DNA of 64,000 nt, taken from the NCBI GenBank assembly GCA_020025875.1, contig JAHHRI010000002.1, forward strand, positions 9,378-73,377, given 5' to 3'. The DNA comes from Alphaproteobacteria bacterium (GTDB lineage: Bacteria > Pseudomonadota > Alphaproteobacteria > RF32 > CAG-239). Positions within the stretch are counted from its first letter, which is position 1, and each line of letters opens with the position of its first letter. Below, one piece after another: positions 15,158-24,698 of this stretch. The position numbers and the translations under genes were made by a program. Under the pieces are notes generated by a model. The model made no database searches and was not told the DNA's origin. It worked only from the letters and a program-made list of their open reading frames with translations.

Positions 15158-16849
15158 TTAACGGCGTCTGAGAAACGAGGGAATATCCAAGTTGACCTGC
15201 TCATCTTCGCTGTCGGTAAAAGACGGCGTTACCGGTTCCTGATAATGTTCGGTTTCCATTTTCTTCTTGCGGTTGCGCTTGGCTATGGAAAAGCCGGTGA
15301 CGCGTTCAATGAGGGTCGGTGTATATTCTTCTTCGTCGCTGACAATCAATTTTTCGACAGGTTCTTCTTTTGATGAGGCGAAAAGCTGCGGATTGTGTCC
15401 GAATAATTCCGGCTCTTCTTCAACCATACGAGGCGCGCTTTTGGCGCTGAAAGTACTGCCTTGGTTGGAAATGAGACTTTCGAGCTGAGCGTCGACATCG
15501 CTAAATTCGCTTTTATTTAAGATGGCATTGAACAGAGAGGACGCTTTGGGCATATCGCTCATGGAAGAAGGGGCGCGAGATTGCGGATCGGCAAACATTT
15601 CCGGTTCTTCTTCTTGGCGGATTGTCGGCTCCGGTTTTTCTTCCGCCGTGGGAATTTCTTCCGCCGATTCAACCATTGGTTCGGTTTCTTCTTCTTGTTG
15701 CAGGGCTGAGCTATCTTCGTTTTCCTCTATGTCGTCAGGCAAAGTGGCTGCAAATTTTTTGAGGTTGGAATCTATCTCCTCATTGGGGGTTATCGGAATA
15801 ATGGGGGCATCGGAAAAGCTATCTTCTATGTAGTTGGTCGGCTTTGGCTGCGGTTTGCTTTTCGGCATTTCCGCCCGTCCGCCTTCAATGCCGGTGGCAA
15901 CAATGGAAACCCGAATTTTGCCGGCAAGGCTTTCGTCAAAGCTGGAACCAAAGATGATATTGGCATCTTCGTCCACTTCTTCTTTAATGCGGTTGGCGGC
16001 TTCGTCAATTTCAAACAAGGTGATGTCCATGCCGCCGGTGATGTTGATCAGCACCCCTTTGGCTCCTTTCATGTTGCTGTCGTCAAGGAGCGGGTTGGAC
16101 AAAGCCTGTTCGGCGGCTTTGATTGCACGGTCATCGCCTTCTGCTTCTCCCGTTCCCATAATGGCTTTGCCTTTATCTTCCATAATGCTTTTGATGTCGG
16201 CAAAGTCGAGGTTAATCAGCCCCGGCATCATCATCAGATCGGTAATTGAACGAACCCCGTCATAAAGCACATTGTCTGCCATCACGAACGCATCTGCCAA
16301 AGTGGTGTTTTTATCGGCAATTCGGAACAAATTTTGGTTGGGGATGATAATAATGCTGTCTACGGCAGAGGTGAAGTCGTTGAGTGCTTCTTCGGCAATT
16401 TGGTAACGGCGGCGCCCTTCAAATTGGAATGGTTTGGTGACAACGCCGATGGTGAGAATGCCTTTTTGTTTGGCAATGCGAGCAACAACGGGCGCTGCGC
16501 CGGAACCGGTACCGCCTCCCATGCCGGCCGTAATGAATACCATGTTGGCGCCTTCCAATTCTTTTTCGATTTCTTCTTCCGCTTCTTCGGCGGCTTTGCG
16601 TCCGACTTCGGGGCAGGCACCGGCACCCAAACCACGAGTGGTTTCAACTCCGAGCTGAATTTTTCGTCCCGATTTTGAGTTGGCAAGAGCCTGAGCATCT
16701 GTATTAGCGACAATAAAATCAACGCCTTCAAGATTTTTGACGATCATATTGTTAACGGCATTACCGCCGCCGCCACCGACTCCGATAACCGAAATACGTG
16801 GTTTTAAGGTGATCATGTTGGTTTCCGGTACTGCTAATTTTATCGACAT
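15158..16849 (-). CDS. ftsZ: Cell division protein FtsZ
   Basis: 563 residues from the ATG with GGGAGCGAGCA upstream; a frame extension adds 15 residues unlike FtsZ and is rejected. The GTPase domain starts [18 protein letters not shown] and has the tubulin signature GGGTGSG (111-117). A long acidic linker, rich in E, P and S, occupies about residues 325-540; this extended linker is common in Alphaproteobacteria. The C-terminal peptide [11 protein letters not shown] is the docking site for FtsA and other partners. FtsZ forms the division ring. Last gene of the cluster, with a gap of about 100 bases and its own likely promoter. Confidence 0.97.
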   Translation of the reverse strand: MSIKLAVPETNMITLKPRISVIGVGGGGGNAVNNMIVKNLEGVDFIVANTDAQALANSKSGRKIQLGVETTRGLGAGACPEVGRKAAEEAEEEIEKELEGANMVFITAGMGGGTGSGAAPVVARIAKQKGILTIGVVTKPFQFEGRRRYQIAEEALNDFTSAVDSIIIIPNQNLFRIADKNTTLADAFVMADNVLYDGVRSITDLMMMPGLINLDFADIKSIMEDKGKAIMGTGEAEGDDRAIKAAEQALSNPLLDDSNMKGAKGVLINITGGMDITLFEIDEAANRIKEEVDEDANIIFGSSFDESLAGKIRVSIVATGIEGGRAEMPKSKPQPKPTNYIEDSFSDAPIIPITPNEEIDSNLKKFAATLPDDIEENEDSSALQQEEETEPMVESAEEIPTAEEKPEPTIRQEEEPEMFADPQSRAPSSMSDMPKASSLFNAILNKSEFSDVDAQLESLISNQGSTFSAKSAPRMVEEEPELFGHNPQLFASSKEEPVEKLIVSDEEEYTPTLIERVTGFSIAKRNRKKKMETEHYQEPVTPSFTDSEDEQVNLDIPSFLRRR

Positions 16850-16885
16850 TGCTCGCTCCCAAAAGTATTGTGCATATTCAGTTTT

Positions 16886-16914
16886 ATTATACAATATTTG
16901 AAAAGTGCTTAAGG
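16886..16914 (-). promoter_or_regulatory. Candidate ftsZ promoter
   Basis: On the minus strand a perfect TATAAT at 16891-16886 lies 36 bases before the ftsZ ATG. The -35 region is weak (CTTAAG-like at 16-17 bases). The gap between ftsA and ftsZ suggests ftsZ can be transcribed on its own, as in many bacteria. Confidence 0.5.
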
Positions 16915-16950
16915 TTTCGTTACTAAAGCGTCATTTTTTTCGTTAATTTG

Positions 16951-18222
16951 TCAAAAGTTTTGTTTCAGCCAATTTAAAATCCGCTTAAAACGTCCGCCTT
17001 CCGTTCCCATCGGTTTGCTGATAATTTTGTTTGGCTTACGTTCGGTATAGTTGATGACAAACAACAGCAGCCCGATGACGGAAGAAAATGCCGGAGACTG
17101 CAATACGGGGTAGTTTGAGATGTCGAGCATATTGGCAATGTTGCGTGGTCTTCCCAAACGAACTTGTTTGTCGAGGATCATGGCCGCCACTTCGCGCATT
17201 CCGGACAACAGCGATCCGCCGCCAGTCAGCACAATGCGGTGGCTGTTAATGTCTTTTAAGCCGTGGTCTGCCAGTTTGTTGTTGACGAGTTCAAACATTT
17301 CTTCCACCCGCGGGGTAATAATGCTGATCAGCTCCGATTTCGGCACCTGCTTGATTAGGCTGTCGTCTTCTTCTCCGACCGGATAGACATTGATGGTTTC
17401 GTTTTTGTCCTGCGATGTCATGAAAGCGCAGCCGTGCAGGGTTTTTAGGCGTTCGGCATGGGTAAACGAAGTGGTCAGTCCCCAAGCGATGTCGTTGGTT
17501 ATGTTGTTGCTGCCGACACCGATGGAGCTGAAATAGACCGGATGCCCGTGTTTGAAACTGGAAATACTGGTGGTGCCGCCGCCAATGTCGATGACGGTGG
17601 CGCCCAGTTCTTTTTCGTCATCAACCAAACACGCAAGCCCCGAAGCATAGGAAGAAAGTGCTTTTTCGGCAATTTCCAAATGCGAATTGTCGAGCACCGT
17701 TTTGACATTGCGGTACATAATTTCCGGCACCAAACCGAGCAGCACGTCAACGGAGAGGTTTTCGCCGTAAAGATTGCGCGGATCGTTGGTTTCTTCGCCA
17801 AAGTCGAGCCGGTAGCCGGTTGGCAGACAGTGAATAAGCTCATTGTTTTCGACATTGATTTTGTTGATGCCTTTTTCAATGACTTTTTTGATGTCTGTTT
17901 CCGAGACGGGCTTTGATTTGTTTAAGTTGATTGCCGAGCGTTTGATGTTGCTTTTGACCCGATCTCCGGAAATGTTGACAATGATGCGGCTGACGCGTTC
18001 GTTGGCCATTTGTTCGGCAGCCTCCACGGCGTCGCAGACAGAGTATGTGGCCTGTTTGATGTCGGTAATGATGCCGTTTTTGATGCCCTTGGAGGCATTG
18101 TAACCATAACCGGCAATGCTGATTTTTTGATCGCGACTGATGCGGGCAATAACGCAGCAGACTTTGGACGAGCCGATGTCCAAAGCGGCAATGGTGGTCA
18201 ATCGGTTAAATGAATGAGTCAC
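16951..18222 (-). CDS. ftsA: Cell division protein FtsA
   Basis: 423 residues of the actin/Hsp70 fold. Phosphate 1 is AALDIGSSKVCCVIA, the phosphate 2 region is TVIDIGGGTTS and the adenosine region is IVLTGGGSLLSG. The SHS2 insertion domain lies between about residues 85 and 165. The protein ends in GGRFKRILNWLKQNF, an amphipathic helix that attaches FtsA to the membrane, where it tethers FtsZ filaments. It follows ftsQ by about 20 bases. Confidence 0.96.
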   Translation of the reverse strand: MTHSFNRLTTIAALDIGSSKVCCVIARISRDQKISIAGYGYNASKGIKNGIITDIKQATYSVCDAVEAAEQMANERVSRIIVNISGDRVKSNIKRSAINLNKSKPVSETDIKKVIEKGINKINVENNELIHCLPTGYRLDFGEETNDPRNLYGENLSVDVLLGLVPEIMYRNVKTVLDNSHLEIAEKALSSYASGLACLVDDEKELGATVIDIGGGTTSISSFKHGHPVYFSSIGVGSNNITNDIAWGLTTSFTHAERLKTLHGCAFMTSQDKNETINVYPVGEEDDSLIKQVPKSELISIITPRVEEMFELVNNKLADHGLKDINSHRIVLTGGGSLLSGMREVAAMILDKQVRLGRPRNIANMLDISNYPVLQSPAFSSVIGLLLFVINYTERKPNKIISKPMGTEGGRFKRILNWLKQNF

Positions 18223-18241
18223 TTTCTGTAGCCTTTCGCTG

Positions 18242-19120
18242 TCAAATGTTACTTTCGTATTCGTTGCCCAAAGTCAGATGTTCTTCGTTTGGGGCGTTGC
18301 GTAGTTTTACCAAAACTTTATTGGCAAATCTTAAATCAATGATGGTTAATTTACGTTTAAGAAGTCCTTGTGTTTTGTTTAATTTTAGCAATTTTTTCCA
18401 AGCTTTGTCCATATTTTTGGCAGGCAGTTTGACGGTGATGCCGTTTTCGACGTCGTCAAGAATGAGATTCCATCGGCGGTCGGAAATGAAGTTGGCAACT
18501 TTGATGCGCGGGTAAATATCTTTGTCGCTTTCGATAACCGCCAGCAGTTTGTTCAGATGTTCCGGCGCGCCGCGTCCGACAATCAACAGCACCGGATGCG
18601 AGGGAATAAAATCGGCATGAATGACCGCGCCGTCGGTATCAATCGGATAAAAAGCGTTGTTAATTTGCCATAAGGAGCGCACATGCCGTTCCTGAAGATT
18701 GATTTTGAGCAGGTTGGGCAGATAAGAGCGGCTGACGGTTGCCGATTTTACCCATGGCAGCTGCTCCAGATCGTTTTTCATCTGCCGAATGTCCAGACGG
18801 AGAATGTTGTCGCCGCGGCGGGTGTTGACTATGTTGTGAATTTCCTCAAGGGCGGTTTTGTGGCGCCCGTAGACGAGAATATCGTCGACCGTAAAACCAA
18901 AATAGGAGGTAAAGCCGTAAAAATAGTCGGAGAGAGAGTTTAGCTTTTGCGTAACCAGATTGTTTTTGGCTATGACCATGCCGGCAGAGGCAAAACCAAG
19001 TAAAACCAGCAGCAAAATATTGCCGATCAGACGATAGGGCCAAAGCTGGGGAAGATAGATCCGTTTGTCGGCGACAACCGTCGGCGCGGCGGTGGGGGCT
19101 GTCGGTGTGCTGATTGTCAT
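18242..19120 (-). CDS. ftsQ: Cell division protein FtsQ
   Basis: 292 residues from the ATG that overlaps the murB stop by one base (TAATG). An upstream ATG at 19153 would overlap murB by 34 bases and is less likely. A short cytoplasmic tail is followed by one membrane helix (IGNILLLVLLGFASAGMVIA), a POTRA domain (FTVDDILVYGRHKTALEEI and following) and the FtsQ beta domain with WQINNAFYPIDTDGAVI. It bridges early and late divisome proteins through FtsL/FtsB in the periplasm. Confidence 0.92.
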   Translation of the reverse strand: MTISTPTAPTAAPTVVADKRIYLPQLWPYRLIGNILLLVLLGFASAGMVIAKNNLVTQKLNSLSDYFYGFTSYFGFTVDDILVYGRHKTALEEIHNIVNTRRGDNILRLDIRQMKNDLEQLPWVKSATVSRSYLPNLLKINLQERHVRSLWQINNAFYPIDTDGAVIHADFIPSHPVLLIVGRGAPEHLNKLLAVIESDKDIYPRIKVANFISDRRWNLILDDVENGITVKLPAKNMDKAWKKLLKLNKTQGLLKRKLTIIDLRFANKVLVKLRNAPNEEHLTLGNEYESNI

Positions 19121-20055
19121 TATTTTTCCGTTCCCAGTCTTTTGACTTCCCACTCAAGCGTAATCAAAGTTTGTTGCTGCACTTTTTGAACAATCATTTC
19201 TCCCAAAGTTTCAATATCTTTGGCGGTGGCGTTGCCGGAGTTGATCAGAAAATTGCAATGCTTTTCGGAAACTTTGGCTCCGCCGACGCTCAGTTCCGCG
19301 CAACCGGCTTTCTTGATAAGTTCCCACGCTTTCAGACCTTTGGGGTTTTTGAAAGTGGAACCGGCGGTTTTCTGGTTATATGGTTGGCGGGTTTTGCGAA
19401 ATTGATGATGTTCATCGAGCAGACGTTCAATGTTTTCCCGAGATGAAAGTTCGGTTTTAAAGGTGATGGAAAGAATGATCCAGTCGTCGGGAAACAGGCT
19501 GCTGCGATAAGACAAACCGAGATCCGCCACGGTAACAGTCTGAATTTTTCCTTCGCCGTTGACAATGCGGGCGCTTTGTATCACGTCGCTGACTTCTCGT
19601 CCGAAGCAGCCGGCATTGGTTTTGACCGAACCACCGATAACTCCGGGGATGGAGCAGAGAAATTCGAGCCCGCCCAGATTGTGCTTCAGCAAATATTTTT
19701 TGAGCGATATGTTGCGAAAACCGGCGCCACAGGTGATGGTGCCCTCGCCGAGGACAACGTTTTGAAAGTTGCGATTGTCCAGTTTGATGACCACGCCGGG
19801 GATGCCGCCGTCCCGAACCAAAAGGTTGGAACCGCCGCCGATGAGGCAGACGGGAATGTTATGCGGTTTGTTACGCAAAAAATGGGCAAGATCTTCGTCA
19901 TCTTCCGGAAGGTACATCACTTCGGCATTGCCGCCTACGCCAAACCATGTATGACGCGCCATGCTGATGTTTTGCAGGTAGCGTCCGCGGACGGCGGGCA
20001 GAAGCTTAATGAGAGGATCTTTTGCTTGCGGCATTTTGAAAGGAACACGAAACAT
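19120..20055 (-). CDS. murB: UDP-N-acetylenolpyruvoylglucosamine reductase MurB
   Basis: 311 residues, FAD enzyme of the type II (short) class. Motifs: TWFGVGGNAEVMY, LIGGGSNLLVRDGGIPGVVI for FAD binding, CSIPGVIGGSVKTNAGCFG, and near the end KTAGSTFKNP and GGAKVSEKHCNFLIN (catalytic Ser and Glu region). It reduces UDP-GlcNAc-enolpyruvate to UDP-MurNAc. The start is supported by GGAGA upstream. It lies between murG (2-base gap) and ftsQ (1-base overlap), where murC usually also sits; murC and ddl are missing. Confidence 0.95.
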   Translation of the reverse strand: MFRVPFKMPQAKDPLIKLLPAVRGRYLQNISMARHTWFGVGGNAEVMYLPEDDEDLAHFLRNKPHNIPVCLIGGGSNLLVRDGGIPGVVIKLDNRNFQNVVLGEGTITCGAGFRNISLKKYLLKHNLGGLEFLCSIPGVIGGSVKTNAGCFGREVSDVIQSARIVNGEGKIQTVTVADLGLSYRSSLFPDDWIILSITFKTELSSRENIERLLDEHHQFRKTRQPYNQKTAGSTFKNPKGLKAWELIKKAGCAELSVGGAKVSEKHCNFLINSGNATAKDIETLGEMIVQKVQQQTLITLEWEVKRLGTEK

Positions 20056-20057
20056 TT

Positions 20058-21200
20058 TTATTTCTCCGTCTGTCGTTTGGCGGCAGGAACAAGAATTTTG
20101 TTTTCGATTAAGTCGGCAAACCGCACGGCGGCATCGGTAATGGCAAATTTGGCGGTGCTTTCCGCCATGGTTTTCAAAGCGGCGGGATTTTGCATCAGAT
20201 CGTTTAAGACCGAGGCGAGAATGGTTGGCGAAAAGTCTTTTTGCGCAATGACAATGCCGGCTTTGTTGGTTTTAAATTCTGCGGTGTTTGACGTTTGGTG
20301 ATCGTCGGCAGCGGAAGGCAGCGGAACCAGTATGGCAGGAATGCCGGCGGCGGCAATTTCCGAAACCGATGAGGCGCCGGCTCGGGAAATAATCAGATGC
20401 GTTTGCGCATAAAGTTCCGGCATATTGTTGAAAAAGTGAGAAAGTTCTAATGTGCATTTGCTCCCTTGATAAGCCTCGCGAAGGTTATTGATGTCTTCTC
20501 GGCGGCATTGTTGCGTTAAGTAAATGCGTTTTTGCTGTTTGGGAGCAAGTGTGGCTATTGCTTGGGGAAGCACTTCCGCAAACACTTTGGCACCTTGAGA
20601 ACCGCCCAGCACAAGCAGGTTGAACGGCAGAGTTTTTCCAGCTTTGGGATAAGGGTGGTGATAGAGCTCGGCAATGGCTTTGCGAATTGGCATACCTGTT
20701 TGTACCGTTTTGCGGCCGGTCGGCGCATATTTGGTTTTTTTGAAACTGGTTGCAACGGTGGAGGCATAGCGCCCGAGAAAACGGTTGGTGCGGCTCATAA
20801 TGGAGTTTTGTTCGTGGATGATGAGGTCGATACCCAGCAGTATGGCCGCCATGGAACAGGGAAAAGAGGCGTAGCCGCCAAAACCGACAACACAGGCAGG
20901 GTGTTCTTTTAACAACAGGCGCATACATTGCAAAATGCCAACGGCGGTTTTAAACAAGCTCTTGATTTTAAACCATTTGGATTTGCCCATAATGGCTCCT
21001 GACCAAACCGCACGGTTGGGAATTTTGCCCAGTGTGCCGCTATAGTTGTTTAAGCCACGCTTGTCGGTAACAAGCATCAATCGGTAGCCGCGGCAGGAAA
21101 GTTCTTCCGCCAGAGCTTCTGCCGGATAGATATGTCCGCCGGTGCCGCCGGCAGTCAGGATAATCAGCGGTTGTTTGCTTTTTTTTGTTTTAGATGTCAT
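20058..21200 (-). CDS. murG: Lipid II synthase MurG
   Basis: 380 residues from the ATG with GGAGG 6 bases upstream; it overlaps ftsW by 11 bases. It is a GT-B glycosyltransferase: ILTAGGTGGHIYPAEALAEEL near the N-terminus (18-27 core), VVGFGGYASFP, HEQNSIMSRTNRFL, the UDP-GlcNAc site LGGSQGAKVF, and SRAGASSVSEIAAAGIPAILVPLP with ADDHQTSNT. It transfers GlcNAc to lipid I at the inner membrane face to make lipid II. Confidence 0.97.
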   Translation of the reverse strand: MTSKTKKSKQPLIILTAGGTGGHIYPAEALAEELSCRGYRLMLVTDKRGLNNYSGTLGKIPNRAVWSGAIMGKSKWFKIKSLFKTAVGILQCMRLLLKEHPACVVGFGGYASFPCSMAAILLGIDLIIHEQNSIMSRTNRFLGRYASTVATSFKKTKYAPTGRKTVQTGMPIRKAIAELYHHPYPKAGKTLPFNLLVLGGSQGAKVFAEVLPQAIATLAPKQQKRIYLTQQCRREDINNLREAYQGSKCTLELSHFFNNMPELYAQTHLIISRAGASSVSEIAAAGIPAILVPLPSAADDHQTSNTAEFKTNKAGIVIAQKDFSPTILASVLNDLMQNPAALKTMAESTAKFAITDAAVRFADLIENKILVPAAKRQTEK

Positions 21201-22326
21201 CTTTGTCCTCCGCATGAACGTTTTTGCGTGTGATGGCCAAAAGCATACCTATGCCGATGGCTGTAGCCAGTATTGACGAACCGCCGTAGGAAATAAACGG
21301 CAAAGTCATACCCTTGGTAGGCATGAGGTGCAAGGTTGAAGCCATATTGATAATAGATTGTAACCCAAAAGAGGCAGCTAGTCCAGAGGCCGATAAAATA
21401 ATAAACAAGTTGTTGTCTTTGCAAGAAATAATCATTGTTCTGATGACAATGACCATATACAAAGAAACAATCGCCAAACAGAGAAATACGCCATATTCTT
21501 CTGCCGCCACCGCATAGATGAAGTCGGTATGCGCATCGGGAATGCTTGAGCGAACAACGCCTTCTCCGGGGCCGCGCCCAAACAAGTTGCCGCTTTGAAA
21601 AGCCTCAAGAGATTTTTTGACCTGATAGCTCAATTCGCTTCCCGAAGCAAGGAATTGGTGAATACGGATTTGGAAGTGGGGAAAAACAAAATAGGCGACA
21701 AAACCGGAGCAGATAACGATTAGCCCGAAAACACCAAGCAACAGCAGCGGCATACCGTTTAAAAAAAACTGAAACAGCCAAACGGCCGTAATGACCATGG
21801 TCATGCCGATGTCCGGTTGGCAAAAAATCAGCAGCGCGGTAAACGAAAACAGCGAAAAAGACAGCAACTTTCCGGGAAATTCGGGATGTCGCCGCTCGCC
21901 GTCGAGCAGCCAAGCGGTGGTGACAATAAAAAAGGGCTTAACAAACTCGGAGGGTTGCAAAGAAAAGCCGCAGATGAGCAGCCAGCGAGCAGCTCCTTTG
22001 TTGGCTTCGCCGAAGAAAAAAGTGCAGATCACAAGGGTGGCGGCAGCCAGATAGCCAACCAGCGAAAGCCGGCGGATAAATTTGAGCTTTTGCATGGAAA
22101 GGGCAATCATGATCATATAGGCCATGGGTGCGAAAAAGAAGTGGCGTTTGATGAAGTGATAGTTGTCAAAGCCGATCCGTGTTGCCACGGCAGGGCTGGC
22201 GGAAAAGGTCAGCAGCATGCCCAGAATGATTAAAATGCTGACGCAGCTTAAAAGCACTTTGTCAACGGTCCACCACCAGTTGGCAATAAGATTGCGGTTG
22301 TTGTGTGAAAAAAACATCATCGGCAT
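21190..22326 (-). CDS. ftsW: SEDS peptidoglycan glycosyltransferase FtsW
   Basis: 378 residues with about ten hydrophobic segments and the SEDS landmarks: a polar loop IDGFDNYHF-like region after TM1, CQPDIGMTMV, GRGPGEGVVRSSIPDAHTDFIYAVAAEEYG in the large periplasmic loop, and LPFISYGGSSILAT near the C-terminus. FtsW polymerises lipid II at the septum with its class B PBP. Its start has three candidate ATGs within 10 bases (22326, 22320, 22317); AGAGA is best spaced for the second or third. Confidence 0.95.
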   Translation of the reverse strand: MPMMFFSHNNRNLIANWWWTVDKVLLSCVSILIILGMLLTFSASPAVATRIGFDNYHFIKRHFFFAPMAYMIMIALSMQKLKFIRRLSLVGYLAAATLVICTFFFGEANKGAARWLLICGFSLQPSEFVKPFFIVTTAWLLDGERRHPEFPGKLLSFSLFSFTALLIFCQPDIGMTMVITAVWLFQFFLNGMPLLLLGVFGLIVICSGFVAYFVFPHFQIRIHQFLASGSELSYQVKKSLEAFQSGNLFGRGPGEGVVRSSIPDAHTDFIYAVAAEEYGVFLCLAIVSLYMVIVIRTMIISCKDNNLFIILSASGLAASFGLQSIINMASTLHLMPTKGMTLPFISYGGSSILATAIGIGMLLAITRKNVHAEDKDDI

Positions 22327-22332
22327 TCTCTG

Positions 22333-23388
22333 TTAAAAAATGAGCGAAGCAAGACCGATAACGGCAGCGATGACGGCAACAATATGAAAGCGGGCGACAA
22401 CCGTGGTTTCTTTCCAACCCAGCTGTTCAAAATGGTGATGGATCGGTGCCATCAAAAAAATGCGGGTTTGCTTGTGTTTGTACCAAAAAACTTGGATGAT
22501 GACCGAAAGAGCCTCGATAACGAACACAAAGCCGATGACGGCAAGCAAAATTTCGTGTTTGGTCATGATGGCAACGGTACCGAGCAAAGCTCCCAAAGCC
22601 AGTGAACCGGTATCTCCCATAAACACTTTGGCAGGCGCGCAGTTAAACCAAAGAAAGCCCAGACAGGCACCGGCGGCAGCGGCGCATACGACGGCAACTT
22701 CTCCGCATTCGGGGATAAACAGGCTATGCAGGTTGACGGTTTCGGGAAAAGCAGTGACGAAAGCAAGGCAGGCAAAAGCACCGAAGGCAGTCAGACACAG
22801 ACCGCCTGCCAGTCCGTCCAGCCCGTCACTTAAGTTAACCGCATTGGATGCACCGGCAATGACAATCATGGCAAAAGGCAGGTAAAACCACCACAAATTG
22901 AAAACGTGGTTGATATAGGGAATCGCCAAGCTAAAACGCAGGTTTTCGGGCAGTCGGTCGGTTATCAGCCAGACCACGACAAAAGCGGTGACAAATTGCA
23001 GCAGGAGTTTCATTTTGGCCGTCATGGCATCGGGGGTGTGTTTTTTGACCTTGACATAGTCGTCGGCAAAACCGGCGGCGCCAAAAACAAGAACAACCGC
23101 CAGACAGAGCCAGACAAACAGGTTAGAGAGATTGCACCACAGCAAAGACGAAACGCTGATGGCAGCCAAAATGAGAATGCCGCCCATGGTGGGAGTGCCT
23201 TTTTTAGTCAGCAGGTGACTTTGGGGACCGTTTTCGCGGATCGGTTGCCCCAGCTTTTGGCAGCCGTGCAAAAAGGCGATAAACTTGTTGCCGCAGGCCA
23301 GCGTTAGGGCAAGAGCGGTCAGAAAAGCAGCCAAAATACGGGGTAAAAGCATCAGCTCAGATGAAAATATAGCGGCAAACATCGACAT
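22333..23388 (-). CDS. mraY: Phospho-N-acetylmuramoyl-pentapeptide transferase MraY
   Basis: 351 residues with ten predicted membrane helices. Signature segments are KKGTPTMGG, GFADDYVKV (Asp109, Asp110), NLSDGLDGLAGG, FMGDTGSLALG and MAPIHHHFEQLGW, covering the Mg2+ and UDP-MurNAc sites. It transfers phospho-MurNAc-pentapeptide to undecaprenyl phosphate, forming lipid I. First gene of the minus-strand cluster; murF, usually just upstream, is instead at 1.4 kb, and murD is absent between mraY and ftsW. Confidence 0.97.
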   Translation of the reverse strand: MSMFAAIFSSELMLLPRILAAFLTALALTLACGNKFIAFLHGCQKLGQPIRENGPQSHLLTKKGTPTMGGILILAAISVSSLLWCNLSNLFVWLCLAVVLVFGAAGFADDYVKVKKHTPDAMTAKMKLLLQFVTAFVVVWLITDRLPENLRFSLAIPYINHVFNLWWFYLPFAMIVIAGASNAVNLSDGLDGLAGGLCLTAFGAFACLAFVTAFPETVNLHSLFIPECGEVAVVCAAAAGACLGFLWFNCAPAKVFMGDTGSLALGALLGTVAIMTKHEILLAVIGFVFVIEALSVIIQVFWYKHKQTRIFLMAPIHHHFEQLGWKETTVVARFHIVAVIAAVIGLASLIF

Positions 23389-23549
23389 TATCCTTAAAGA
23401 AACGAAATTTCTTTTATAAAATAGGCGGAATATATAAAAATTTGATTAAAATATACGGATAAAATTGAGCGGAAGTATCTTGAATTAGAGTTGTTGTCCA
23501 TTATTTAAATTTTTATTTAATTGAGGCATGGCAGAAGAAGGGTGCGGAT

Positions 23550-24698
23550 ATGAGCAACAACGGCAAAAACAAATATACGGGCGGTTTGGGGATTCTGGTT
23601 TTGGCAGGGTTGCTTGTGGTGGGCTATTTGTTTTGGCAACACGGCGAAAAGGTGCCGCCGGCGGAAGAAAACCTTGTTGAGCGCACCATTTCGGCAGCTC
23701 CGCTGATTGAGCGCGAAGTGCAGGTCAGGAAAGAATATATCGGTTATGTGATGCCGATCAATGATGTTAACGTGCGTCCGTATATCAGCGGTTTTGTTCA
23801 TGAAATTCGGGTGAGGGGAGGCGCGGAAGTGAAAGTCGGCGATGTGATGGTGATTATTGATCAAGCCGAATACAAGGCCAAACTTGATGCGGCGGCGGCA
23901 GCGGCGGCACAGGCAAAAGCAGACTTAAATAACCGTAGCATTTATTATCAGCGAATGCGCAAAGCCGGTGTGCGGGCGGTGTCCAAAACGGAGCTGGACA
24001 ATGCCGAAGCCGCGTTTTTATCGGCGCAAGCGGCTTGGCAACAAGCCGAGGCGTCTCGGACGGCGGCACAGGTCAATTACGACTATACGGTGATTAGGGC
24101 GACAATTGACGGAATGGTCGGCAACGTGCCGCTTTCCAAGGGAGACTATGTGTCGCCGGAAAAGGTGTTGCTGTCGGTGATACAGTATGATCCGATCCGT
24201 GTTGTGTTTTCGATTACCGACAAAGACTATTTGGAAGAAATTGGCAAGCCGCAGATGTTTGCGGGAGAAACTCTGGGGTTGAAATTGGCAGACGGCAGCA
24301 TCTATCCGCAGACGGGCAAAGTTGCCTATGTTGACAACAGCATTGATAAAAACACCGATTCAATAGCGGTTTATGCCGATTTTGCCAATCCGAACAAGCA
24401 ACTTGTTGCCAATGCTTACGTTAACGTTTGGTTGGAGAAAAAATATCGGGGCATGGTGGTGCGCAAAGATTGGGTCTATCTGGAGCCGAACGGCAGTTAT
24501 ATTTATGTGGCAGGCGCAAACGGGGTGGTCAAGACGGCGGTTGATATTTTGAGCGAATATGGCAATGACGATTATATTCTCAAAAACACGTTTACGCTCG
24601 GTGAACATATTGTGCTGGACAAGATGAGCGCAAAAGACGAAGGGCGTCGGTTTAAGATTGTGATGGAGGGTACCGTAGCGGCAGGGAGGAAAGACTGA
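23550..24698 (+). CDS. RND efflux periplasmic adaptor (AcrA/MexA type)
   Basis: 382 residues. It has one N-terminal anchor helix ([17 protein letters not shown]) and no lipobox, a biotinyl-lipoyl segment ([26 protein letters not shown]), an Ala/Gln-rich alpha hairpin (about residues 110-175) that contacts the outer-membrane channel, then [20 protein letters not shown] and beta-barrel domains. It joins the inner-membrane pump to the channel. First gene of a three-gene operon; its stop overlaps the pump start by one base. Confidence 0.95.
   Translation: MSNNGKNKYTGGLGILVLAGLLVVGYLFWQHGEKVPPAEENLVERTISAAPLIEREVQVRKEYIGYVMPINDVNVRPYISGFVHEIRVRGGAEVKVGDVMVIIDQAEYKAKLDAAAAAAAQAKADLNNRSIYYQRMRKAGVRAVSKTELDNAEAAFLSAQAAWQQAEASRTAAQVNYDYTVIRATIDGMVGNVPLSKGDYVSPEKVLLSVIQYDPIRVVFSITDKDYLEEIGKPQMFAGETLGLKLADGSIYPQTGKVAYVDNSIDKNTDSIAVYADFANPNKQLVANAYVNVWLEKKYRGMVVRKDWVYLEPNGSYIYVAGANGVVKTAVDILSEYGNDDYILKNTFTLGEHIVLDKMSAKDEGRRFKIVMEGTVAAGRKD

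Noticed and set aside
16850..16894. Longer FtsZ start at 16894
   Set aside because: The extra 15 residues do not look like FtsZ, would cover the TATAAT-containing promoter region, and the ATG at 16849 has GGGAG upstream.
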